DNA from: CAZVYJ01 sp964631565
GTDB taxonomy: Bacteria; Planctomycetota; Phycisphaerae; SM23-33
DNA length: 11,463 nucleotides
Direction of reading: 5' to 3'
Assembly (NCBI GenBank): GCA_964631565.1
Contig: CAZVYJ010000076.1
Location: forward strand, 1-11,463
Positions 1-7,058 of this stretch are shown here, in pieces. Below the pieces are notes generated by a model. That model was not told the origin of the DNA and did no database searches. It was given only the letters and a program-made list of their open reading frames with translations. Both the position numbers and the translations under genes were made by a program. Numbering within the stretch: the first letter of the stretch is position 1; each line of letters starts with the position of its first letter.

Positions 1-374
1 CTCTGAACTCAGAACTCTGAACTACTATTTCGGAATTCGGATTTCGGACCCGCCTGCGCTGAAGCTGCGGCGAGACAAGCCGGCGTGACAAGTCGGGTGG
101 GCGGAAATTTCAAATCACGAACCCGCCTTTGCCGAGTCGCCGACGCTCCATAGCTATGGCGACGGAACGGCTTCGGCGGGCAGGTTTCAAAATCCAAACA
201 AGCTCCAAATCGCAATTTCCAAAAATTCCAAAAAAATTCAAAACGCCGGATGTGTTGTTTGGGATTTGAAACTTTGGTTATTGAGTTTTGGTTGGGATTT
301 GTTTTTTGAGGTTTGGATTTTCGAATTCGCGATTTAAAGAAACGGTGGGGCTTGTGCGACGAAGAAGAGTAGGG
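1..374. repeat. Non-coding, repeat-rich spacer
   Basis: No convincing gene lies here. The left edge has short direct repeats: ctctgaact at 1-9 and 15-23, and atttcgga at 27-34 and 41-48. From about 185 to 345 the strand is AT-rich and low in complexity, built from variants of 'gattt', 'aattc' and 'caaaa'. In between, 121-182 is a GC-rich imperfect palindrome. Its outer arms are cccgcc (122-127) and ggcggg (175-180), and its centre is the perfect 12-bp palindrome CCATAGCTATGG (148-159). A partly similar GC-rich unit starts at about 49. The pattern resembles dispersed intergenic repeats seen in planctomycete-like genomes. That family assignment is a recollection, not a search result. Confidence 0.5.
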
Positions 375-1205
375 TTATCCCTTCGGACGAATAAGCCCCT
401 GTATCTTCGCGGCGAGTTCGTCGCTGCTGAACGGCTTCTGGAGGAACGGGGCGCCATGAGCAATTCCGTCGTAATCGGTAAAGCTGCCGCTGGCGTGGCC
501 GGACGTATAAAGCGCCTTGAGGCCCGGCTGTATCCGGCTGACGCGTTCAACCAGCTCTTTGCCTCCCATTTTGGGCATGACCACGTCGGTAATCAAAAGA
601 TCAGGCTTGAGGCCTTCCTGCTCGATCATCTGCAGCGCCTCGATGCCGTTGGCGGCTATCTTCACGCGGTAGCCCAGGTTTTCGATCATCCGCGTAAAAA
701 GTTCGCGAAGGACAGGCTCATCCTCGACCACCAGTATCAGTTCGCCCTTGCCGTGGGCGGCCTCGATTTCCTTCTCGGCCGGCCGGGTCGGCGCAGCTTC
801 AACGCGAGGCAGGAATATCTTGAAGGTCGTGCCTTTGTTCAATTCGCTGTAAACCCATATATCGCCGCCGGACTGCTTGACGATGCCGTAGACCGTCGCC
901 AGTCCCAGGCCCGTGCCTTTTCCGACGCCTTTTGTAGTGAAGAACGGTTCGAACAGCCTGCGCTTGGTCTGTTCATTCATGCCGCATCCGTTGTCGCTTA
1001 TCGCCAGCATGACATGCGGACCGGCGGTTGCGTCAAGATGATCCTGCGCGTAGTTCTCGTCGAGAACGACGTTGGCGGTTTCGATGGTCAGCCTGCCGCC
1101 CTGCGGCATTGCGTCGCGGGCGTTCACCGCGAGGTTCATGATGACCTGTTCTATGCGGGCCGGGTCGGCCTTCACACTTCCCAGGTCGTCCGCCAGCTCG
1201 GTCAC
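375..1205 (-). CDS. Hybrid histidine kinase, C-terminal part (HATPase + receiver), frame-split
   Basis: This is the C-terminal half of a hybrid sensor kinase whose N-terminal half lies directly upstream in another frame. From the GTG at 1205, residues ~1-135 form the HATPase_c domain: N-box NLAVNARDAM (24-33), G1 box with D71 and G73, FFTTKG (88-93), and the glycine-rich GKGTGLGL (95-102). Residues ~155-275 form a receiver with acidic pocket E161/D162, phosphoacceptor D207 in LLITDVVMP, T234 and K257. All residues needed for ATP binding and phosphorelay are present. The first residues (VTELADDLGS) normally continue a HisKA-HATPase linker of the type 'GE-I-LVTELADD', so this was most likely one protein with the 1202-2776 frame. 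GTG overlaps the upstream TGA as GTGA, so translational coupling to a separate polypeptide is possible. No Shine-Dalgarno sequence is evident before this GTG. It ends with TAA at 377-375. Confidence 0.85.
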   Translation of the reverse strand: MTELADDLGSVKADPARIEQVIMNLAVNARDAMPQGGRLTIETANVVLDENYAQDHLDATAGPHVMLAISDNGCGMNEQTKRRLFEPFFTTKGVGKGTGLGLATVYGIVKQSGGDIWVYSELNKGTTFKIFLPRVEAAPTRPAEKEIEAAHGKGELILVVEDEPVLRELFTRMIENLGYRVKIAANGIEALQMIEQEGLKPDLLITDVVMPKMGGKELVERVSRIQPGLKALYTSGHASGSFTDYDGIAHGAPFLQKPFSSDELAAKIQGLIRPKG

Positions 1206-2776
1206 GATTCTATGTGCTCGCCTATCAGCCGTCTCAGCATCTTCTCGATGTTGGTCACTATGTCGTTAAGGTTCAGCACCTTCGGTTCGAGTGTCTGCTT
1301 GCGGCTGAAGGCCAGGAGTTGGCGCGTGAGCGTCGCCGCCCGTTCAGCGCAGATTTTGACCTGGGCGAGGTCCGCGGCGAGAGGGTCTTCGTCTCTCAGC
1401 CGTCTTTTCATCAGGTCGCAGTAGCCGAGTTGCGCCGTGAGGATATTGTTGAAGTCGTGGGCCACGCCGCCGGCGAGTTGCCCTACAGCCTCGAGCTTCT
1501 GAGCCTGGTTGAACTGCTCCTCAAGTTTCTTCCGCTGCGTCACATCGGTGAAGAAAGCGACATTGCATTCGCGGCCGTCTACTACAGCCGGGGCCTTGGT
1601 GATATCCGCGTAGATGACGCCGCCGTCTTTTCGCAGACATGGAATGTCCGGGATCAGCTGTTTGTCATCATTCGATTCGAAATGGGCGATTATCCGTTCC
1701 AGCGATTCGGCCGGGTGGATATCGGTTATGCCAAGCGCAACCAGCTCTTCCTGCGTATAGCCCAGCATCCTGCAGATTGCCGGGTTGGCGTAGATGAATT
1801 TTTTCGTCTCGATGTCGGCGACCAGTATGCCCTCGGCTGCTCCCTCGAACAAAGCCCTGTAGCGAGCCTCCGATTCCTGCAGTGATTCCATGGAAGTTTT
1901 CAGTTCGGCGGTTCTTCGCCGGACCGTGCTTTTCAGAAAGGCGCTGTTCGCCACGAGAAGCACGACTCCGCCGAGCAATGCAGCCAGACTGATGAAAATC
2001 CAGCGGGGGATCCCGCCGTGTTTCTGATGTTCATACCGCTCAAGCCATGCGTTCAGTATTTTGTAATAGTAGGAATCGGGATTTCGTTTCATTTCTGCGA
2101 GGTGTCGGTCGATTGCCTCTCCCAGATAAGGCTTGTGTCCCCTGGGCATGGCGAAGCAGGCGTCGGTGGCTGCAAAAATAATGGGCGTTCTTTCGACAGT
2201 GTAATCATTCTCGTATTCGCAGCCGAAGAACCGGTTGACGATTCCCGCATCGACGTCGTCATCGTTTAATAGCTGGAATACCTCCTTCTGGGTGGAAACG
2301 GCTTTGATGTTGCATTGAACGCCGAATTTGTCGAGGGTTTCCACGAGAATGCCGTGTTGCAGCGAACCTTTCAGGACGGCAATCGTTTTTCCCTGAAGGT
2401 CGGGCCATTCGTTGATTGAAAGGCCGGGCCTGCGATACAGGCGGACCCAGTCGCTGAGGACCGACGTTTTGATGAAATCGTAACGTTGGCTTCTTTCCGG
2501 CGTCCGTGCGATGTCGACCAGCAGATCGATATCCGCCCGGTCCAGCCTGGTGAGGCACTCCGGCCAGGCGCCCGGGACATACTCCAGCGTCCAGCCTTCT
2601 TTTTTGGCGATATATTCGAGAATATCGATAAAGAATCCGGCCGGCTTCCCGGATTTGTCGCAGGATACTTTCGGCGAGTTTTCGTATACTCCGACCCGCA
2701 CCGTTTCTCCGGCATAAGACAGGCGCGACGCGAACAGAATAACTAAGGTTACTGCCGCGATACCGATGGCTTTCAT
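1202..2776 (-). CDS. Hybrid histidine kinase, N-terminal part (SBP_bac_3 sensor, PAS, HisKA), frame-split
   Basis: This is a membrane sensor kinase of 524 residues from the chosen start. Residues 1-22 are a signal peptide or anchor. Residues ~25-245 form a periplasmic solute-binding domain of the SBP_bac_3 type (VRVGVYEN at the start, then a GFFIDILEYIAKK segment), which in this family binds amino acids or similar small ligands. Residues ~258-280 are a transmembrane helix. Residues ~300-415 form a PAS domain. Residues ~420-500 form HisKA with the phosphorylated H440 in GGVAHDFNN. The ATG at 2776 is preferred over an upstream in-frame start at 2902 because it has AGAGGG about 8 bases ahead and begins a signal peptide. 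The frame stops at TGA (1204-1202) just after HisKA, and the ATPase and receiver domains continue one frame over. The ligand is unknown. Confidence 0.88.
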   Translation of the reverse strand: MKAIGIAAVTLVILFASRLSYAGETVRVGVYENSPKVSCDKSGKPAGFFIDILEYIAKKEGWTLEYVPGAWPECLTRLDRADIDLLVDIARTPERSQRYDFIKTSVLSDWVRLYRRPGLSINEWPDLQGKTIAVLKGSLQHGILVETLDKFGVQCNIKAVSTQKEVFQLLNDDDVDAGIVNRFFGCEYENDYTVERTPIIFAATDACFAMPRGHKPYLGEAIDRHLAEMKRNPDSYYYKILNAWLERYEHQKHGGIPRWIFISLAALLGGVVLLVANSAFLKSTVRRRTAELKTSMESLQESEARYRALFEGAAEGILVADIETKKFIYANPAICRMLGYTQEELVALGITDIHPAESLERIIAHFESNDDKQLIPDIPCLRKDGGVIYADITKAPAVVDGRECNVAFFTDVTQRKKLEEQFNQAQKLEAVGQLAGGVAHDFNNILTAQLGYCDLMKRRLRDEDPLAADLAQVKICAERAATLTRQLLAFSRKQTLEPKVLNLNDIVTNIEKMLRRLIGEHIES

Positions 2777-2839
2777 GTGTTGCCCTCTGATTGACACGGA
2801 TTTTCCGGATAACGGCATTGAAGAGCGGCGGGAGGGTGC

Positions 2840-2868
2840 AGTATGAGCGGGCTTTTTGAAATCTCCAA
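2840..2868 (-). promoter_or_regulatory. Possible sigma-70 promoter of the sensor kinase
   Basis: On the minus strand, TTGGAG (2868-2863) and CATACT (2845-2840) are spaced by 17 bases. Each matches the consensus at 4 of 6 positions. The site lies about 65 bases before the kinase start. It is the best candidate I could see by eye in this 245-base spacer, but it is not strong. Confidence 0.3.
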
Positions 2869-3001
2869 CGGCGCCGATATGAAATCTCCCCGTGGATATC
2901 ATGTCTATAGACTACTCGAAACGATAGGAGAGGGCAAGATTTGCGTCGCCTGTTTGAAAGGTGAAAACTTCAGCGGTGGTTACCCAGACCTGCGGCGCAG
3001 C

Positions 3002-3018
3002 CCCGAGGTGAACTCGGG
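3002..3018 (-). terminator. Hairpin just after the sigma/PEP-CTERM gene
   Basis: CCCGAG (3002-3007) and CTCGGG (3013-3018) form a 6-bp GC-rich hairpin with a 5-base loop, beginning about 4 bases after the stop codon at 3024-3022. No run of U follows on the minus strand, so it would be an imperfect terminator or an mRNA 3' end stabiliser. Confidence 0.35.
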
Positions 3019-3021
3019 ATT

Positions 3022-5109
3022 TCAGCTTCGCCTTCGCCTTCGCTTCAACAGCACCAGCCCGCCGGCGAGAAGAACCACGGTAGCCGGCTCGGGCACCGCC
3101 TGCACCATCTGCACCACCTGCAGACTGCCGCCGGTGTAGAGCATGCTGGTATCCCAGCGGAGACCGCCGCCAAGCGTCGGCAGGATTATGTCGGAGAACT
3201 CGCCGCTGAAATCGCCGTCGAACAGAGTGAAGCTGTTGCCGAACTGCGGTATGAAACCGTAAATAAGCTCCACGTTCAGTTGTCCGCCTAGCGTCAGGTG
3301 ATTGTCGATGATTAGCTGGTCATGCTGGCTGCCCGGCGTCAGGCCGGCAAGTTCCATCGTCAATATGTTGCCCGGGTCCAGAACGGCGCTGTCCAGATGG
3401 ACGGCCGCCGGACTGTTGCCTGGCGAGAAACCGTTCGTGAATACGACGCTGCCGGTGTACGAGCCGCGGCCGCTGACCAGACCGTCCAGATAAAGCGGCG
3501 AGTCGTCTTTTGCCTGCACGGTTCCCTGATTGATAAGCCTTCCGTCAAGTCTGCCCGCGGCGGTCAGCATATCGCCGGCTGCGACAGTGATTGTCCCGTG
3601 TGCGGCGGTTATGAGATCATTCGGAGTGGACGGTGCCGACGCCTGCGGAATCTTCCATTCCTGGACGCCGATTTCCTGCGGGCCGATATCGACGGGATTT
3701 CTTGTTATCTCGTCGAAATTATCCGCCGTCGGATAATCGGTCTTCAGATGATTATCAGATGGTGCGACAGGCCTGGCGAACGTGGAAAGATTAATCTGGT
3801 TTTTCAGCCTGGTATCCGGCCGGACTTGTGCCGTGTTCTGTACTCTGAGGTTTGCAGGTTTGATTTCGCCTGCTTCGAGCATCGCCGTTTGCGGGCCGGC
3901 ATGTTGGATATAGTTTTCGGCTGAAGTTGCGTCGGGGGCAGGCAGCTTGTCGGCTGCAACCGCCAGTTCGACGGCGGGGGCATCAGACGGCGAATCGATT
4001 GCTTTGTTTTTCTCGGCCGGCCGGTCGGGTCTGTCATCGGACGCTTTGTGTAAAGCGTACGATAACTGGTACGAGGCGGTCTGGGCGGGATTGTTCTGCG
4101 CGTCGGCCGGAGTTTCCTGCTGATTGCGAATGCCGGGCGCATCATACAAGCTGCTCGATGCGGCCTGCCGGGTTGTTCTTTGCTCTGAAGGCACAGCTGC
4201 GCCGGATAAACGTGCCTGCTGCACGGGCCGGCCGGGGGAACCGCTTACCAGTGAAATCGGTGTGGCGGTCGGCAGCCTGCCCTTGAATGAAACCGAACCG
4301 GCCTCGCCATTGCCCGCTGCGGGTCTTTCGCGCGCTGCGCTGACGGTCTTTGACGGCTGATCGGATGTCGCAGGGCGGCTGTCCTCGGCGCATTTGTATG
4401 TCACTGCGGCGGCCATTATGAGCATCGCCGCTGCGCCAGCCTTCAGCATGCCTGCTGTCCCGGCGCCGGCAGCTCCGCCGGAAGCGAGTGTGGCGGACGG
4501 CGCCGCCTTCAGGCTTTGCGGTACTGCCGCCGAGGCCGCCCGCTTGACAGCCAGCAGCACAGTTGCCAGCAGTGAGAATATCACGCCTCTGGACGTCAGC
4601 TCGCGACGAAGATGCACGAGTATCTTGCCGATGCGTTTTGCCACCGCCTGCTGCGTGACGCCCATCGACGAGGCGAGAGCCTGCTGCGTGACATCGTTAA
4701 CCTGGTTGTCAACCAGCACCTGCTGGTCGGTCTCGTCCAGTTCGCTCAGGCACTGCCTGAGGATGGAATAGGTTTCCTTCTGTTCCGCTTCGCCGTTGCC
4801 GCACCAGCCCTTGTTCTGGCGGCTTTTCTCTTGCTCGTGGTGAGCGCGGCTGCAGCGGGTGCGGATAATGGATGCGCTTACGTTAATAGCGCAGCGATAG
4901 AGCCACTGCTTGACGCTTGTTCTGATATTCCCTCCGCTCTGCATCATCGCCATAAAGACCTGCTGCGAGGCGTCTTCGGCGTCGGCGGCGCATCCCAGCC
5001 GCTTCATGCACGCGCTGAAAACCATATTCTGATACTTGTGGATCAGGGACGAAACGGCATCCTTATCGCCGTTGGAAACATACCGATTTAGCAGTTCCAG
5101 ATCGTCCAT
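3022..5109 (-). CDS. ECF-type sigma factor fused to an exported tail with PEP-CTERM signal
   Basis: This 695-residue protein has parts not usually joined. Residues ~8-90 match sigma-70 region 2 (AEDASQQVFMAMM at 44-56, then KQWLYRCAINV). Residues ~115-172 match region 4, with the helix-turn-helix TQQALASSMGVTQQAVAKRI. A hydrophobic stretch at 175-188 and an Ala-rich one at ~219-238 follow, separated by an Ala/Gly/Pro linker. Residues ~240-495 are low-complexity, rich in Ala, Pro, Ser and Asp. Residues ~500-665 look like the terminal strands of a passenger-type surface protein (FSPGNSPAAV, then SQHDQLIIDN and LRWDTSMLYTGGSL). The end is a canonical PEP-CTERM: VPEP (672-675), a hydrophobic helix, then KRRRRRS. 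GAGGA lies about 8 bases ahead of the ATG. ECF factors with long membrane-linked extensions are known in planctomycetes; the PEP-CTERM end is the unusual part. The reading frame is continuous across the fusion. Confidence 0.88.
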   Translation of the reverse strand: MDDLELLNRYVSNGDKDAVSSLIHKYQNMVFSACMKRLGCAADAEDASQQVFMAMMQSGGNIRTSVKQWLYRCAINVSASIIRTRCSRAHHEQEKSRQNKGWCGNGEAEQKETYSILRQCLSELDETDQQVLVDNQVNDVTQQALASSMGVTQQAVAKRIGKILVHLRRELTSRGVIFSLLATVLLAVKRAASAAVPQSLKAAPSATLASGGAAGAGTAGMLKAGAAAMLIMAAAVTYKCAEDSRPATSDQPSKTVSAARERPAAGNGEAGSVSFKGRLPTATPISLVSGSPGRPVQQARLSGAAVPSEQRTTRQAASSSLYDAPGIRNQQETPADAQNNPAQTASYQLSYALHKASDDRPDRPAEKNKAIDSPSDAPAVELAVAADKLPAPDATSAENYIQHAGPQTAMLEAGEIKPANLRVQNTAQVRPDTRLKNQINLSTFARPVAPSDNHLKTDYPTADNFDEITRNPVDIGPQEIGVQEWKIPQASAPSTPNDLITAAHGTITVAAGDMLTAAGRLDGRLINQGTVQAKDDSPLYLDGLVSGRGSYTGSVVFTNGFSPGNSPAAVHLDSAVLDPGNILTMELAGLTPGSQHDQLIIDNHLTLGGQLNVELIYGFIPQFGNSFTLFDGDFSGEFSDIILPTLGGGLRWDTSMLYTGGSLQVVQMVQAVPEPATVVLLAGGLVLLKRRRRRS

Positions 5110-5133
5110 TCCGAGTCCTCAATCAAAAACTCC

Positions 5134-5163
5134 ATTATATATCAACATACCTGATTCTGCCAA
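5134..5163 (-). promoter_or_regulatory. Sigma-70 type promoter of the sigma/PEP-CTERM gene
   Basis: On the minus strand, TTGGCA (5163-5158, 5 of 6 matches) is followed after 18 bases by a perfect TATAAT (5139-5134). Transcription would begin near 5127, giving a short leader of about 18 bases that carries the GAGGA ribosome binding site. This suggests the gene is made by the housekeeping polymerase rather than strictly by its own product. Confidence 0.6.
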
Positions 5164-5234
5164 CCGGCATTCTGCCCTATGTTCCGTGTTTGTAGGGTGT
5201 AACATTCAAATATGTCACCTCGTCGCTCAGTTTA

Positions 5235-5480
5235 GTAAGTTGCCGCAGAAGGCATTTTCACAACCGGATTTTTGGAAATTTGGAGATATTTATCTGCCGC
5301 CGGCTGTGGTTGGGGTTATTGCCGTTTTTTCTCCGGATATGCGGTTGTATTCCGCAGGTCAGAGGCAACTTACGAATGACAGCACGGACCGTCTCATGTG
5401 CTGTCGCTTCAAAACATGTGAGGCACGGCTCCGGGCGTGACGGCCCCGAATGCATTGGCAAAGCTCAAAAAAGCTCAAAA
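5235..5480 (+). promoter_or_regulatory. Inverted-repeat-rich leader before the PEP-CTERM genes
   Basis: The 412 bases between the divergent start codons (5110-5521) hold no gene. GTAAGTTGCC (5235-5244) is a perfect 10-bp inverted match to GGCAACTTAC (5364-5373), enclosing about 119 bases that include a TGCGG/CCGCA hairpin near 5340-5355. Next to it, GACAGCAC (5378-5385) pairs with GTGCTGTC (5398-5405) around a 12-base loop. GGGC/GCCC at about 5433-5446 is a further small stem. The 10-base unit aagctcaaaa is duplicated in tandem at 5461-5480, just before the ribosome binding site. This could be a structured mRNA leader or paired operator sites. I recognise no known riboswitch class, and I see no strong plus-strand promoter. 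Confidence 0.4.
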
Positions 5481-5521
5481 CAGGTTCCGCTCGTCCGGCC
5501 CAGAGAAAGGAGAGGCTTCTG

Positions 5522-6202
5522 ATGCTTAAGTTTAAGCTTATCATTGTCGCGTTATTGGTGTGTGTGCTGCCGGGGGCGATCCCTGCCCTGGCGAGTATCA
5601 CAGTTGAGAGCACCTATATGGACTATCGGGGGATTGACCCCGACCCCGACTTCGACTGGGACAGCAGTCCGATCTGGTTCACGCAGACCACCGACTCCTA
5701 TCTCGCCTCGGACGATTCGGACATTAACCGGTGGCATTTCCAGGGCGAACAGGAGTTCAGTTACGACTATTCCAGCGGTGAGGACTCGACATGGTTTCTC
5801 AAGACCGGCGACGAGAAATACATGAACGTGGACAAGCTGGTCATCAACAACAGCGGCAGCTCCTTCACCGCCTACACGATTACCTTGTACGTTGCGACGC
5901 TGGTCGAAGACAGCCTGAGCATTACGGGAGTCGATTTCGACGCCTCGATAAGCACGGTCACGGATTCATATGGCGATGTCACCACGACGATCCTGATTGT
6001 GTTTGAAACGCCAGTCGCCTCGGGCGAATCGTTCGAGCTGTCCTACATCCTGGACCTCAGCGGCGTGGAGCCTGCGCCTCCGGCCGCCGGCGAATACGGC
6101 GTTGACGAAAACCCCGCGATACCCGAGCCGGCCACAATGGCGATGCTGGGCTTAGGAGCAACTGTATTGCTAGGAAGACATCGCAACCGGCGGAACTGCT
6201 GA
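5522..6202 (+). CDS. PEP-CTERM sorting domain protein
   Basis: This is a 226-residue exported protein. Residues 1-24 are a signal peptide (hydrophobic core LIIVALLVCVLPG, cleavage probably after ALA). The mature part (~25-195) is acidic, rich in Asp, Ser and Thr, and looks mostly beta-stranded; I recognise no enzymatic domain. The C-terminus is a PEP-CTERM signal: IPEPATMAMLGLGATVLLG, then a basic RHRNRRN. In this family an exosortase recognises the PEP motif and the protein is sorted to the envelope or extracellular matrix. The ATG at 5522 is preferred to an upstream in-frame ATG at 5450 because AAAGGAGAGG (5506-5515) sits at the right distance and the signal peptide starts here. It is divergent from the sigma/PEP-CTERM gene and 37 bases ahead of another PEP-CTERM gene, so probably co-transcribed with it. 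Its specific role is unknown. Confidence 0.88.
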   Translation: MLKFKLIIVALLVCVLPGAIPALASITVESTYMDYRGIDPDPDFDWDSSPIWFTQTTDSYLASDDSDINRWHFQGEQEFSYDYSSGEDSTWFLKTGDEKYMNVDKLVINNSGSSFTAYTITLYVATLVEDSLSITGVDFDASISTVTDSYGDVTTTILIVFETPVASGESFELSYILDLSGVEPAPPAAGEYGVDENPAIPEPATMAMLGLGATVLLGRHRNRRNC

Positions 6203-6239
6203 TTCAAATCGGGAGGAACAGCACAGCGGAGGATTCGAT

Positions 6240-6935
6240 ATGAAACGATGGGTTATGCTGATGATAATGTTAATCGCGCCGGCAGACTTTGTGAACGGTG
6301 CGGCTGTCGGCCCCAGGAACCTGCTGGGCACAACCGGATACGCAGCGTCTGATTCGGACCACGACGGGATGAAAGACAGCATGCCGGGGGAAATCTGCAA
6401 CCCTGCCGGGTATATCGATATCGACCCGTTTGCATGGTGGCGAAACGGCATGTGGGTGCTGTTCGATGCCCAGATTCCTCCGGTGCGGATGGGGCCTCCG
6501 GTTGTCGTCGACAACAGCAGTTTTTCCAGCAGCCCCTGGATGAACTTCGACTTTGGAAACGAGGTCGGCATCGGTGAAGAGCCTCAGTTCGGCGACGAAT
6601 TCGGCATAGGTGAAGAACCCGAATTCGGCGACGGGTTCGGCACTGATGAAGACCCGCAGCTCGCCGATGGTTTCGGAATCACGGAAAACCCCGTGCCTGA
6701 GCCGTCAGGCATCTCACTGTTTGCCCTTGGAACAGTTGTACTGTTCCGCCGTCGCAGAGCCGCTCGCATATGCAGCAGGCCGTCAGAAGCTCATCACCGT
6801 GAAATGCTCGATAAACACGTGAAAACCCGGCAGGGACTCGCCGTAAATTCGCCCTTCGCCACTTTTGAGCCAGGAAGCTCGTCCTTCGCTTGTGAGGAAA
6901 CTTGGCCCCCCAAAGGCTTTTTCAACAAAGCCTGA
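6240..6935 (+). CDS. PEP-CTERM protein with 12-residue repeats and abnormal C-terminal extension
   Basis: This is a 231-residue exported protein with GGAGGA at 6228-6233, six bases before the ATG. Residues 1-21 are a signal peptide. Residues ~37-46 contain DSDHDGMKD, a DxDxDG loop typical of calcium binding. Residues 105-152 are four 12-residue units (FGNEVGIGEEPQ and variants), acidic and glycine-rich. VPEPSG (152-157), a hydrophobic segment and FRRRR (169-173) form a PEP-CTERM signal. PEP-CTERM proteins normally stop within a few residues of the arginines; this frame runs on for 58 more (174-231) without recognisable structure. The natural stop may have been lost by mutation or frameshift, and the added tail resembles intergenic repeat DNA. 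Whether exosortase would still process it is uncertain. It lies 37 bases after another PEP-CTERM gene and is likely in the same operon. Confidence 0.75.
   Translation: MKRWVMLMIMLIAPADFVNGAAVGPRNLLGTTGYAASDSDHDGMKDSMPGEICNPAGYIDIDPFAWWRNGMWVLFDAQIPPVRMGPPVVVDNSSFSSSPWMNFDFGNEVGIGEEPQFGDEFGIGEEPEFGDGFGTDEDPQLADGFGITENPVPEPSGISLFALGTVVLFRRRRAARICSRPSEAHHREMLDKHVKTRQGLAVNSPFATFEPGSSSFACEETWPPKGFFNKA
6552..6695 (+). repeat. Four tandem 36-base units coding a 12-residue acidic repeat
   Basis: Units at 6552-6587, 6588-6623, 6624-6659 and 6660-6695 encode FGNEVGIGEEPQ, FGDEFGIGEEPE, FGDGFGTDEDPQ and LADGFGITENPV. The first three align without gaps and the fourth is more diverged, running directly into the PEP motif. 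Such in-frame minisatellites can vary in copy number between strains. Confidence 0.8.
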
Positions 6936-6953
6936 TGTACCAATGCGTAAATG

Positions 6954-6995
6954 CACAAAGGCCTCGGGACTGTGTTTCATTCCGGGGTCTTTGTG
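6954..6995. terminator. Long hairpin downstream of the PEP-CTERM operon
   Basis: CACAAAG (6954-6960) pairs perfectly with CTTTGTG (6989-6995). Pairing continues inward for about nine more positions with G-U wobbles, giving a stem near 16 bp around a 10-base loop. It lies about 20 bases past the end of the PEP-CTERM gene and could end that operon. The U-rich tract after it is weak on the plus strand. Confidence 0.45.
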
Positions 6996-7058
6996 TATTC
7001 TGGGAAGCCGGGTTTCGCTTCGCGAGGTGTTGGGTTTTCTGAATGTGTCATTAAAGCA

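Noticed and set aside
288..1424. Long plus-strand open frame of 378 codons
   Set aside because: It lies opposite the kinase HATPase/receiver coding frame, has no recognisable domain, and is explained as the shadow of a GC-rich gene.
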